Shown: in pieces, positions 32,159-40,176 of the stretch
Position numbering within the stretch: position 1 is the stretch's first letter
How the letters are laid out: each line of letters begins with the position of its first letter
Assembly: GCF_017980685.1 (NCBI RefSeq)
Contig: NZ_JACXXO010000010.1
Span: 62,001 to 126,000 of the forward strand
DNA from: Pseudomonas iridis
GTDB taxonomy: Bacteria; Pseudomonadota; Gammaproteobacteria; Pseudomonadales; Pseudomonadaceae
DNA: 64,000 nucleotides
Direction of reading: 5' to 3'
Position numbers and translations under genes: made by a program
Notes under the pieces: generated by a model
The model's input: only the letters and a program-made list of their open reading frames with translations
Databases searched by the model: none
What the model was told of the DNA's origin: nothing

Positions 32159-33223
32159 TCAATCAATGCTGGAGTCCGGCGCTTTGCGTGAGGCGGCTTC
32201 CAGGTCCAGCAGTCCTTGTCCGTAGGCTTCACTGTTGGCGTAGATGCCTGTCCGGTTGGCTGTGGCCAGCAGGTGTGCGCGGACTTGTTGTGGCGTGAGT
32301 TCGGGATAGCGACTTTGCAGCGCTGCCATGGCGCCACTGACCAGTGCTGCCGCGGGAGACGTGCCGGCAGTCTGCACGTATTGACCATCCTTGTTGGTGG
32401 TCAACAGACCTTGGTCAGCACCTGAGTCGCCGCCCGGTACGGCGATGCACCAGGCTGCTGCCACGCCGCAGTAGTTGGACTTGGCATTGATGGCGCTGCC
32501 ATCGTTTTTCAGTGCAACCACAGCGATCCAGCCTTTTTCAAGTTCAGGCAGGGCGAGCGGCAAGCCAGGTTCGGCCAAGGGTTCTCGTTTCAACTCGTTG
32601 CCGGTCGGGAAGACGAATACCGCGCCGTCCTGAACCAATTTTCGGGCAGTTGCCAGCGACTCCGGCATGACCTGCTTGTAGCGTGCTTCATTGATCTCGG
32701 TCGCCGGGATGGCATTGGCCCACGAGTTATTGAGGATCAGTGCGCCTTTGTCGAAACCGGCCTGCCAGGATTGGGCAATCTCGCTGTCGAAGAAAAACGG
32801 CTCATTGTCGTCACCGAAACGAAACGGGATCAGCTGTGCGTTGAACGCGACGCCGTGCATGCCCTGGTCGTTCTTGTTGGCGGCGAGAATGCCCGCCATC
32901 TGGGTGCCGTGACCGATCCGGTCAAAGGTGCCGACGCGGTTTTCGACATGATCAAACCCCGGATCACGCAGCCGTCCCTGAAATTCCGGCACGTTGCTGT
33001 TCAATCCCGAGTCGATCAGTGCGACGGCCACGCCCTGACCGGTGCCGCCACGGGCATATAGAGATGAAGCATGAATAATCGCCAAGCCTTTCTGGGCTTG
33101 ATATTCCGGGGTCTCGAACGGCGTCGGATCGATAGCGGGTTGTACGGGGTTTGTCAGGCATCCGGTTAACAGCAGCGGCAGCGCAAGCGCGGGGATGATT
33201 GAGATATTGGCTATTTGAAGCAT
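32159..33223 (-). CDS. S8 (subtilisin-like) peptidase lipoprotein
   Basis: A 354-residue secreted serine peptidase. The start at 33223 has AAGGA 8 bp upstream and gives a lipoprotein signal with LLTGC, so C22 should be lipidated. The triad is D71 (VALIDSGLN), H105 (GHGTQMAGI) and Ser in GTSPAAALVSG; the oxyanion Asn is in LNNSWA. The catalytic-Ser motif differs from the usual GTSMAAP. The domain resembles the passenger of autotransporter subtilases, but no beta-barrel follows. It borders the accessory insert on its right. Confidence 0.83.
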   Translation of the reverse strand: MLQIANISIIPALALPLLLTGCLTNPVQPAIDPTPFETPEYQAQKGLAIIHASSLYARGGTGQGVAVALIDSGLNSNVPEFQGRLRDPGFDHVENRVGTFDRIGHGTQMAGILAANKNDQGMHGVAFNAQLIPFRFGDDNEPFFFDSEIAQSWQAGFDKGALILNNSWANAIPATEINEARYKQVMPESLATARKLVQDGAVFVFPTGNELKREPLAEPGLPLALPELEKGWIAVVALKNDGSAINAKSNYCGVAAAWCIAVPGGDSGADQGLLTTNKDGQYVQTAGTSPAAALVSGAMAALQSRYPELTPQQVRAHLLATANRTGIYANSEAYGQGLLDLEAASRKAPDSSID

Positions 33224-33522
33224 GATCGTTCCTTGATAAGGCTCCGTGCACGGCAGGCTTTCTGGCCTGTGCAAATGTCGCGGAGGATGTTTTTTTTGAA
33301 GCGGGAACCTTACCGGTGAGAAGCGGTGAAACGTCATGGAAGCAAAGTGCCCCGTCTGTTTCAAAGGATGGCGAATGGAACGGTTTGAAGTATCGAAGTT
33401 TGAGGCGAGGGGGCGCAGCGCCCGGATTTACTTACCGGACCTGCCTGAATCACTTTCAACGAAGGGGTTCAACCGACATCTGCAGACATGCTTTCACTAC
33501 ACATCGAGACCAATCAGCGTTT
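33224..33522. other. spacer between the subtilase and the AraC remnant
   Basis: About 300 bp. A plus-strand frame of 79 codons from 33336 starts with a C-P-V-C knuckle but runs into the AraC remnant and has no good ribosome-binding site; it was not accepted. Base composition falls towards the right. Confidence 0.35.
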
Positions 33523-33612
33523 TCAATGCTCTTGAGCGCGATAGGGCCCCGGCGTCAGCCCCGTCCACTTCTTGAACGCCCGATGAAACGCCGCCGGTTC
33601 GAAAAAATCCAG
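33523..33612 (-). pseudogene. 3' remnant of an AraC-family regulator
   Basis: Read on minus, this stretch encodes FFEPAAFHRAFKKWTGL then TPGPYRAQEH and a stop. These are the last 28 or so residues of an AraC-family protein almost like the intact gene ending at 34516. A 31-bp core (33563-33593) is identical to 34556-34586, and overall identity is about 86%. Nothing upstream continues the frame. It is either the scar of a lost paralogue or a duplicated 3' end created by an insertion. Confidence 0.8.
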
Positions 33613-33836
33613 TTTCACGGGTCAGATTATCTTTTTATGTGAATAAAAGGTAATGCCGATGAAGGCTATTTGATTTATATCGAAGTTCGAGGTTTGGCAG
33701 AATTTTTAGTCGTTATTGTTATTAAAACCTGTCAGTTCTTACAGGTGTCAGTTGGGCGGTCCGACGTTATCGTGCCGCACCGGAACCTCGTTTGAAGAAC
33801 CGGATTTCCACTGTGGTGAAACATGAGGGACTCAAA
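33613..33836. other. AT-rich leader of the orphan gene
   Basis: 224 bp with clearly lower GC than the surroundings. It includes a small hairpin CCTGT/ACAGG (33729-33747) and several AT tracts that could serve as promoter elements. No gene was found. Confidence 0.4.
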
Positions 33837-34295
33837 GTGAACGACAAAACAGATAATTTCGATGATTTTACGGATTTCAAGAACTTCGATTTTAACGGGT
33901 GGGAGGGGAGTGAAAGCAAGGTTCATATCGTTAACATCAAAGGATCTTTCTTTTTGGAAGCGCTGCCGTTACAAGGTACTCAGGCTTTCACCAGAGTTCA
34001 TAAAAGCTTCGTAGATTTGCCTGAGGGAAAGGCCTACCAGGTTACCTTTACTTATGAATCTCCCTATCCTGGCTTTGTGAAGCTTCAATATGATACCGGC
34101 CGGATTGAAATGCCCCTTGCTGCTACGGAGGGCATCCTGAAAGAACATCACGTATTTATAAATTCCGGAGGCCTTCAGCAAGCATTGGAGCTGTACGTGT
34201 ACACCGATAGCAGAATCGGTTATTCCAATGTCAAGTTGGGGGAAATCCGAGTGCGTCAGATTACTCAAAAATATATTGATAGTCTGGCAGGCTGA
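33837..34295 (+). CDS. orphan low-GC protein with jelly-roll-like character
   Basis: A 152-residue protein I do not recognise. GTG at 33837 was chosen because GAGGGA lies 7 bp before it; a TTG 15 codons upstream is the alternative. The N-terminus is acidic and repetitive (DNFDDFTDFKNFDF), followed by alternating beta-strand segments (FFLEALPLQ, YQVTFTYES, FVKLQYDTG, QALELYVYT, VKLGEIRVR) with glycine turns, like a carbohydrate-binding or galactose-binding sandwich. It has no signal peptide and no membrane segment. Codon use is AT-rich compared with its neighbours. It lies between an AraC remnant and the intact AraC gene. Confidence 0.65.
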   Translation: MNDKTDNFDDFTDFKNFDFNGWEGSESKVHIVNIKGSFFLEALPLQGTQAFTRVHKSFVDLPEGKAYQVTFTYESPYPGFVKLQYDTGRIEMPLAATEGILKEHHVFINSGGLQQALELYVYTDSRIGYSNVKLGEIRVRQITQKYIDSLAG

Positions 34296-34310
34296 GGCCA
34301 CGCAATACAA

Positions 34311-34346
34311 TGTGCATTCATCGAGTCATTGAGCGATGAATGCACA
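34311..34346. repeat. perfect 13-bp inverted repeat after the orphan gene
   Basis: The arms TGTGCATTCATCG and CGATGAATGCACA enclose a 10-nt loop, 15 bp after the stop of the orphan gene. There is no T run, so it is either a weak terminator or a protein site. The right arm contains the start of the next small frame. Confidence 0.75.
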
Positions 34347-34486
34347 CCAACCGCTGGCACGGTTATGAGGTCGCTATTAATCCCATGCAAGTCGACCATG
34401 CTTCATGGGGTAACAAGCTCACAATTAACGGCGGGCAAGATCCGTGGCAACGAAACAATCTTCGGTTTCTCGCCTCAGGTAATTAA
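34340..34486 (+). CDS. 48-codon frame, possible gene fragment
   Basis: The product reads MHTNRWHGYEVAINPMQ then further residues to LRFLASGN. It has a protein-like mix (Trp, Tyr, Gly, Asn) suggesting a real small domain or the start of a truncated gene. It begins inside the inverted repeat and has no clear ribosome-binding site. It is listed because the neighbouring DNA is clearly mosaic. I do not recognise a family. Confidence 0.3.
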   Translation: MHTNRWHGYEVAINPMQVDHASWGNKLTINGGQDPWQRNNLRFLASGN

Positions 34487-34515
34487 TGATTGGGTTTTTT
34501 GGTCAGGCGAGCGTC

Positions 34516-35514
34516 TCACAACTCCTGCGCCCGATACGCCCCCGGCGTCAGCCCAGTCCACTTCTTGAACGCCCGATGAAACGCCGACGGCTCGGAAAAA
34601 CCCAGCTGTTCAGCGATCTGTTGCAACGACAGATCCGCGCGGCCCAAATGGTAGATGGCGATATCCCGCCGCAGCTGATCCTTCAACTCTTGAAAACTGG
34701 TGCCTTCCTCCCGCAAATGCCGGCGCAGGGTTTGCGGACTGATGTGCAGATGCGCGGCCACGGCGTCGAGATCCGGCCAGCGTGTGCTGTCGCGGCTGAG
34801 CAAGCGGCGCAGGCGGCTGCTCAGGCTGTCGCCGTCGTCGGGGCGTGACAGCAAATCAGCGGGGGAGCGTTCGAGGAAGTGTTTGAGGGTGCGTTCATCC
34901 TGCAACAACGGCATGGGCAGGTAGCGGCTGTGGAACAGCAGGCTGCTTCGACCTGCTGAAAACACCAAGGGGCAGGGGAACAGCAGGTCGTATTCGGCGC
35001 CGTGCGCAGGTTTCGCATAGCTGAATGTCGCCTGCTCCAGGCGGATTCGCTGGCCGATCAGCCAACTGCCGAGACGATGCCAGATCACCAGCAGGCTTTC
35101 GCTGAGGAAGTGATCCGGGTCCCACAATTGCGAATCGTCGAGGCTCAGGCGCACCCATTCGTCCTCGCGACTCAGGGTCAGGCGCGGTGCGTCGGGGAAC
35201 AGGCTGTAAAACAGCAGGCCGCGTTGCAGGGCCTTCTCCAGGTTGCGGCAGTGAATCGAGGCGTGGCACATCATGGCGAAGCTGCCGGGTTTGCTCGCGG
35301 CCTTGCCGAAGCCCAGGTATTCGTCGTCCAGTGCCAGCCACAGGCTCTGGATCAGGCGGGTGAACTGTTCCGGGGCGATGCGCGCACGGGGCTCGTCAAG
35401 CAGTTCGGGGCTGATCCCCAGTTGCAACAGCAGATCCGAGTAATCGAACCCCAGGCGGCGTGCGCCACCCAGTGCGGCACGGGCGAAATGACTGGCAACG
35501 GTGCGTTCGCGCAT
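34516..35514 (-). CDS. AraC-family transcriptional regulator
   Basis: A 332-residue regulator. An AraC-binding-type N-terminal domain covers about residues 10-190. The C-terminal double helix-turn-helix (about 235-330) has DLDAVAAHLHISPQTLRRHL and IAEQLGFSEPSAFHRAFKKWTG. Start 35514 was chosen by family alignment, with AGGAAGGAT 13 bp upstream; the longer frame adds an unlikely leader. It diverges from dctA, and both share a 349-bp control region with two palindromes. Its 3' end is duplicated at 33523-33612. In PAO1 a regulator gene also neighbours dctA. Confidence 0.88.
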   Translation of the reverse strand: MRERTVASHFARAALGGARRLGFDYSDLLLQLGISPELLDEPRARIAPEQFTRLIQSLWLALDDEYLGFGKAASKPGSFAMMCHASIHCRNLEKALQRGLLFYSLFPDAPRLTLSREDEWVRLSLDDSQLWDPDHFLSESLLVIWHRLGSWLIGQRIRLEQATFSYAKPAHGAEYDLLFPCPLVFSAGRSSLLFHSRYLPMPLLQDERTLKHFLERSPADLLSRPDDGDSLSSRLRRLLSRDSTRWPDLDAVAAHLHISPQTLRRHLREEGTSFQELKDQLRRDIAIYHLGRADLSLQQIAEQLGFSEPSAFHRAFKKWTGLTPGAYRAQEL

Positions 35515-35571
35515 AAGCGGCAGATCCTTCCTCAGGCGTCGGATGGTAGCCGGGGGGTGGCAGGCGGACAA

Positions 35572-35626
35572 GGCGGATTTCCGCCAAATTGTAGGACGAG
35601 AACCGGCGAGTTGGCGGATATCCGCC
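35572..35626. promoter_or_regulatory. two GGCGGA-N2-TCCGCC palindromes upstream of dctA
   Basis: Sites at 35572-35585 and 35613-35626 (the second extends to a 16-bp perfect palindrome) are 41 bp apart centre to centre, close to four helical turns. Their centres lie about 152 and 111 bp before the predicted dctA start site, the usual distance for a sigma54 activator. DctD is the likely ligand; the divergent AraC regulator is an alternative. Confidence 0.65.
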
Positions 35627-35704
35627 ACCTTCGAGTAACCGAGTTGTGACCATAAAAACCTGTAACCCCTGATATCAAAAGGCTTGTAGCCATCTGCACC
35701 AAAG

Positions 35705-35719
35705 TGGCACGACGTTTGC
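35705..35719 (+). promoter_or_regulatory. sigma54 promoter of dctA
   Basis: TGGCACG-N4-TTGC matches the sigma54 consensus exactly, with GG at 35706-35707 and GC at 35718-35719. Predicted +1 is near 35731, which leaves a leader of about 130 nt before dctA. Confidence 0.9.
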
Positions 35720-35863
35720 GATATGAGCGATAGAAACGTGCATTGAGCCTGTGCGCAAAGTGCCGTTCCAACAACAAATCCCTCCAGTGCAGGAGGGTTC
35801 GCAATTCAGGTGTCGCGGTCAACAGATGGATGCTGCCACGCGGGACTCTTGAGGAAACTTGCA

Positions 35864-37198
35864 ATGACGACTCGTCAGCCAATTTACAAATCCCTGTATT
35901 TCCAGGTGATCGTTGCCATCGCTATCGGCATTCTGCTCGGTCACTTCTATCCGCAAACCGGTGTGGCCCTCAAACCGCTGGGTGACGGGTTCATTAAACT
36001 GATCAAAATGGTCATCGCCCCGATCATCTTCTGTACCGTTGTCAGCGGCATCGCTGGCATGCAGAACATGAAATCGGTGGGCAAGACCGGCGGCTACGCG
36101 CTGCTGTATTTTGAAGTCGTTTCCACCATTGCCTTGCTGATCGGCCTGATCGTCGTCAACGTCGTGCAGCCGGGCGCCGGCATGCACATCGACGTGACCA
36201 CTCTGGATGCCTCGAAAATCGCCACCTATGTGACGGCCAGTAAAGACCAGAGCATCGTCGGTTTCCTGCTCAACGTGATCCCGAACACCATCGTCGGCGC
36301 GTTTGCCACAGGCGATATCCTGCAAGTGCTGATGTTCTCGGTGATCTTCGGCTACGCCCTGCATCGTCTGGGTTCGTATGGTCGTCCGCTGCTGGACATG
36401 ATTGATCGCTTCGCTCACGTGATGTTCAACATCATCAACATGATCATGAAACTGGCGCCGCTCGGTGCGTTCGGTGCCATGGCTTTCACCATCGGTGCTT
36501 ACGGTGTCGGCTCGCTGGTGCAACTGGGCCAGTTGATGATCTGCTTCTATATCACCTGCGTGCTGTTTGTGTTGGTGGTGTTGGGTGGGATCTGCCGCGC
36601 GCACGGTTTCAGTGTGTTGAAACTGATTCGCTACATCCGCGAAGAGCTGCTGATCGTACTGGGCACTTCGTCCTCCGAATCGGCACTGCCACGCATGCTG
36701 ATCAAGATGGAGCGTCTGGGTGCGAAGAAATCGGTAGTCGGTCTGGTGATCCCGACCGGTTACTCGTTCAACCTCGACGGTACTTCGATCTACCTGACCA
36801 TGGCTGCGGTGTTCATTGCTCAGGCGACCGACACCCACATGGACATCACCCACCAGATCACTCTGTTGCTGGTGCTGCTGTTGTCCTCCAAAGGTGCGGC
36901 GGGTGTGACCGGTTCGGGCTTCATCGTGCTGGCGGCTACGCTGTCGGCGGTAGGTCACCTGCCGGTGGCCGGTCTGGCGCTGATCCTGGGTATCGACCGT
37001 TTCATGTCGGAAGCTCGCGCACTGACCAACCTTGTTGGTAACGCGGTTGCGACCATCGTTGTCGCCAAGTGGGTGAAAGAGCTGGACACCGACGTGCTGC
37101 AATCCGAGCTGGCCTCGGGCGGTCGCGGTATCTCCGACCAGCGTGAAGAAGACGACCTGGGTGTGGCTGAAGGCCCAACCCCGGTCAATGTGAAGTAA
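35864..37198 (+). CDS. dctA: C4-dicarboxylate transporter DctA
   Basis: A 444-residue inner-membrane symporter for succinate, fumarate and malate. It has eight membrane helices and two hairpins typical of the DAACS family, with the serine-rich LGTSSSESALPRM hairpin (about residues 266-278) and the GYSFNLDGTSIYLTMAAVF substrate region (about 302-320). GAGGA lies 9 bp before the ATG, and the in-frame ATG upstream has no site. The sigma54 promoter and palindromes suggest DctB/DctD control; those genes are not in the window. Confidence 0.95.
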   Translation: MTTRQPIYKSLYFQVIVAIAIGILLGHFYPQTGVALKPLGDGFIKLIKMVIAPIIFCTVVSGIAGMQNMKSVGKTGGYALLYFEVVSTIALLIGLIVVNVVQPGAGMHIDVTTLDASKIATYVTASKDQSIVGFLLNVIPNTIVGAFATGDILQVLMFSVIFGYALHRLGSYGRPLLDMIDRFAHVMFNIINMIMKLAPLGAFGAMAFTIGAYGVGSLVQLGQLMICFYITCVLFVLVVLGGICRAHGFSVLKLIRYIREELLIVLGTSSSESALPRMLIKMERLGAKKSVVGLVIPTGYSFNLDGTSIYLTMAAVFIAQATDTHMDITHQITLLLVLLLSSKGAAGVTGSGFIVLAATLSAVGHLPVAGLALILGIDRFMSEARALTNLVGNAVATIVVAKWVKELDTDVLQSELASGGRGISDQREEDDLGVAEGPTPVNVK

Positions 37199-37215
37199 GC
37201 ATTGCTTGTAGGAAA

Positions 37216-37237
37216 AACCCGCTTCGGCGGGTTTTTT
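37216..37237 (+). terminator. intrinsic terminator of dctA
   Basis: The stem AACCCGC/GCGGGTT has a TTCG tetraloop and is followed by six T, 18 bp after the stop. Confidence 0.92.
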
Positions 37238-37342
37238 CATGCCCGCAATTTGAGCGTAACGGTCACGGCTGGTGACACTTACGGTGATTGCTGTACCGGC
37301 CATCGCTGCCTAGGCTGAAGGCATCGTCCAAGGAGTTCGCCC

Positions 37343-38524
37343 ATGTCCGCACCGCTGGCCTCATTGAAAATTCTCGATTTCTCGACGCTGCTGCCGGGGC
37401 CGTTTGCTTCGCTGTTGCTGGCGGACATGGGCGCCGAGGTGTTGCGCATCGAATCGCCGACGCGCATGGATCTGCTGCGAGTCTTGCCGCCGCATGATCA
37501 GGGTCTGTCGGCCAGTCACGCTTATCTGAACCGCAACAAGCGCAGTCTCGCACTCGACCTGAAACAGCCCGAAGCGCTGGAGCTGGTCAAGCAGTTGCTG
37601 GCCGATTACGACATCGTCCTCGAGCAGTTTCGCCCCGGCGTGATGGAGCGTCTGGGCCTGGGGTACGAGGCCCTGAAGGCGATCAACCCGAAGCTGATTT
37701 ACGTGTCGATCACCGGTTACGGCCAGACCGGCCCGTACAAGGATCGCGCCGGGCATGACATCAACTACCTGGCGCTGGCCGGCCTTGCCAGTTACACCGG
37801 CCGCGCCGACAGCGGGCCGTTGCCGTTGGGCATGCAGGTTGCGGATATCGCGGGTGGTTCGCTGCACGGGGTGATTGGTCTGCTTGCTGCGGTGATCGCC
37901 CGTCAGCAAACCGGGCTGGGCACGCATCTGGACGTGAGCATGACCGATTGTGCATTCAGCCTGAATGCCATGGCCGGTGCCGGTTTTCTCGCCTGTGGTG
38001 CAGAGCCGGGTTGGGAAGACCAGATGCTCAATGGCGGCAGTTTTTATGATTATTACCGTTCACGGGATGGCCGCTGGATGTCGGTGGGCAGTCTGGAGCC
38101 GGCATTCATGCAGCCATTGTGCGCGGCACTGGGGCGGCCGGAATTGGCGGCGCAGGGCTTGTCGCCCAAGCCCGAGCATCAGCGAGCGCTCAAGGAAGCC
38201 TTGAAGGTCGAGTTTGAAAAGCATGACTTTGCCGAGCTGTGCGAGTTGTTTGCCGGGATCGATGCGTGTGTCGAGCCGGTGTTGAATCTCGGCGAAGCAA
38301 CCGAGCATCCGCAATTACAGGCGCGGGAGCTGGTGACGCAAGTGCCGCGCGGGGATGGCTCGACGCAGGCGCAAATGGCATGCCCGCTGAAGTTTTCCCA
38401 AGGGTTGCCGGCGCCACGGCATGTCGGGGCGGTGTTGGGGCAGCATACGGATGAGGTGTTGGGAGAGTTGGGGTTGAGTCCTTCGAAAATTGAAGAGCTG
38501 CGCCGGGCCAAAGTCATTCTTTAG
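37343..38524 (+). CDS. class III CoA-transferase (CaiB/BaiF), alpha-methylacyl-CoA racemase-like
   Basis: A 393-residue cytosolic enzyme. The N-terminal Rossmann part begins with LKILDFSTLLPGPFASLLLADMG. The region AGHDINYLALAG (about residues 136-147) is the one around the catalytic His/Asp pair in racemases, and GSLHGVIGLLAAVIAR follows. The racemase branch epimerises 2-methylacyl-CoA; transfer of CoA between acids is the alternative. AAGGAG lies 8 bp before the start. It is flanked by the dctA terminator and a REP pair. Confidence 0.88.
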   Translation: MSAPLASLKILDFSTLLPGPFASLLLADMGAEVLRIESPTRMDLLRVLPPHDQGLSASHAYLNRNKRSLALDLKQPEALELVKQLLADYDIVLEQFRPGVMERLGLGYEALKAINPKLIYVSITGYGQTGPYKDRAGHDINYLALAGLASYTGRADSGPLPLGMQVADIAGGSLHGVIGLLAAVIARQQTGLGTHLDVSMTDCAFSLNAMAGAGFLACGAEPGWEDQMLNGGSFYDYYRSRDGRWMSVGSLEPAFMQPLCAALGRPELAAQGLSPKPEHQRALKEALKVEFEKHDFAELCELFAGIDACVEPVLNLGEATEHPQLQARELVTQVPRGDGSTQAQMACPLKFSQGLPAPRHVGAVLGQHTDEVLGELGLSPSKIEELRRAKVIL

Positions 38525-38540
38525 TGCCTGTTCTGGCTTC

Positions 38541-38630
38541 ATCGCTGGCAAGCCAGCTCCCACAGGTTTCGGAGTTGTACACAGAATCTGTGGATACCTC
38601 GAACACTGTGGGAGCTGGCTTGCCAGTGAT
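38541..38630. repeat. REP pair, family 2
   Basis: Inverted units lie at 38541-38566 and 38606-38630, separated by 39 bp, between convergent genes. Confidence 0.9.
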
Positions 38631-38658
38631 GGGGTCAGTCAGGGCAACACAACACTGA

Positions 38659-39153
38659 CTATTCAACCCGCATCTCACCGCTGAACACCAAAGTGTTGCG
38701 GCATCTGCGGCACAGATACCGCCGCCCTTGCCGCACCAGGCTATGGCGCTGCGCCGAAAACGGAAAATCACTTTCCGCACATGGGCATTTGTAGATGTAG
38801 CGGGTCACGCTGCGGCGTTTGACTGCATAAGTGTGGCAGCGATCCGGCGGCAGTTCGTAAACGCCGCGCATGATCAGTTGCCACTCTTCGCCGTGGGGCT
38901 GGATGCGGTCGCCGAACAGCTGATGGGCGATCAGGTGCGCAACTTCGTGAGCCACGGTTTGCTTGAGGAAGTGTTCGGCGTTTTCCCGGTAGAGCTGAGG
39001 GTTGAAGCGCAGCAGGTTCTCGTGCAGATGCGCGACCCCGGCTTTTTGTCCGCGCAGCTTGAGACTCACCACGGGGCGTTGGAAATGACGTTTGAAAAAG
39101 GATTCAGCGAGTTGGTAACAGTCTTCGACGCGAGTATTGAGTTGCTCGGGCAT
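38659..39153 (-). CDS. sprT: SprT family zinc metalloprotein
   Basis: A 164-residue protein with the zinc-peptidase motif HEVAH (about residues 69-73) followed by LIAHQLFG, and a C-terminal zinc ribbon (CPC and CRRC pairs). SprT resembles the eukaryotic DNA-protein crosslink protease Spartan; a role in bacteria is not settled. Start 39153 was chosen because GGAG lies about 12 bp upstream and the product then has the family length; the longer frame is not supported. Confidence 0.88.
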   Translation of the reverse strand: MPEQLNTRVEDCYQLAESFFKRHFQRPVVSLKLRGQKAGVAHLHENLLRFNPQLYRENAEHFLKQTVAHEVAHLIAHQLFGDRIQPHGEEWQLIMRGVYELPPDRCHTYAVKRRSVTRYIYKCPCAESDFPFSAQRHSLVRQGRRYLCRRCRNTLVFSGEMRVE

Positions 39154-39243
39154 GCTTGATGGATCTCCAGAGGCGTCAAGTATGCCGTAACCCTCAAGCG
39201 TTGCGAATCGCCGAACCGCCGAATGGTCATCCTCCACACGAGA

Positions 39244-39262
39244 AGGCCGCCTTGCGGCGGCC
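39244..39262 (-). terminator. hairpin after the Yip1 gene
   Basis: GGCCGCC and GGCGGCC enclose a 4-nt loop, 40 bp after the stop of the Yip1 gene on minus. The T run is poor (TTCTCG), so termination may be weak or factor-assisted. Confidence 0.5.
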
Positions 39263-39301
39263 TGTATTGGCAGATCTTGTTTTTCTCGGAGAGTCATTGC
39301 G

Positions 39302-39904
39302 TCAGTTGGTATAGACGGGGCCTACGCCCAGTCCCCAGACAATCACGGTGAACGCCATGATGGCTACCAGCACCACCAGACCCACCGCCAATACCGAGCT
39401 GGAAAACAGAAAACCTTCGTCCGACGGAATATTCATGAACGTCGGTAGCCCCACGTACAACAGGTACACCGTGTAGCAGATGGCCGCCGTACCAACGATC
39501 ATGCCTAGCCACATATGCGGATACAGCGCCGCCAGCCCGCCGACAAACAGCGGCGTCGCGGTGTAGGTGGCAAACGCCACGCAACGCGCCAGGCTGGGGT
39601 TGGCGTCATAAGTGCGGGCCATCCAGTGCACAAAGGCACCCATGACCGCGACCCCGCCGAGCATCGCCAGGTATGACATGACCGTCATCCACGCCGCACT
39701 TTCTACGGTGAGCATGACCGGCGCGCGATTACCAATGACCCAGCCAACCTGGGTGGTGCCGATAAACGCCGAGACAGCGGGGATCGCCGCCAGAATCAGC
39801 GTGTGCGTCAGGTACATGTGGCTGATGCTTTCCTCTTGGTCGCCACGGATTTCCTTCCATTCCTGATCGGGGTGGGTAAAAAGTCCCACTACGTGATGGA
39901 TCAT
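39302..39904 (-). CDS. Yip1 family inner-membrane protein
   Basis: A 200-residue protein with five or six membrane helices in residues 33-198 and a short N-terminal cytosolic part (HHVVGLFTHPDQEWKEI), which is the usual opening of bacterial Yip1-type proteins. The start at 39904 has GAGGAG about 11 bp upstream; a start nine codons earlier would place that site within the frame. The function is unknown. It lies upstream of sprT on the same strand. Confidence 0.8.
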   Translation of the reverse strand: MIHHVVGLFTHPDQEWKEIRGDQEESISHMYLTHTLILAAIPAVSAFIGTTQVGWVIGNRAPVMLTVESAAWMTVMSYLAMLGGVAVMGAFVHWMARTYDANPSLARCVAFATYTATPLFVGGLAALYPHMWLGMIVGTAAICYTVYLLYVGLPTFMNIPSDEGFLFSSSVLAVGLVVLVAIMAFTVIVWGLGVGPVYTN

Positions 39905-40176
39905 GCCATTCACTCCTCTTGTTATTGCCATCGCCCCCCAACGGAGCGCCTACGGGCCAAGGTGGCCGAGCAAAATCAGGTCTTCAGATGTGTGCGACCT
40001 TACGTCGCAGTATAGAAAGGTCTTAACCGCACGGGCACTAGGGGCTTAGAGCAAATTGCGCTGTAAACACGGGGCTTAATCGCGGTGGGGTCTTGCCGCG
40101 GCCCGACGGCCCTTCGCCCTCACGATTTTTTTGCGTAAAATGCCGGCCTTTCGTCACACCTCACGGATTTCGCGTC

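Noticed and set aside
33336..33575. A 79-codon plus-strand frame with a C-P-V-C start
   Set aside because: It runs into the antisense AraC remnant, has a weak ribosome-binding site and no complete zinc motif.
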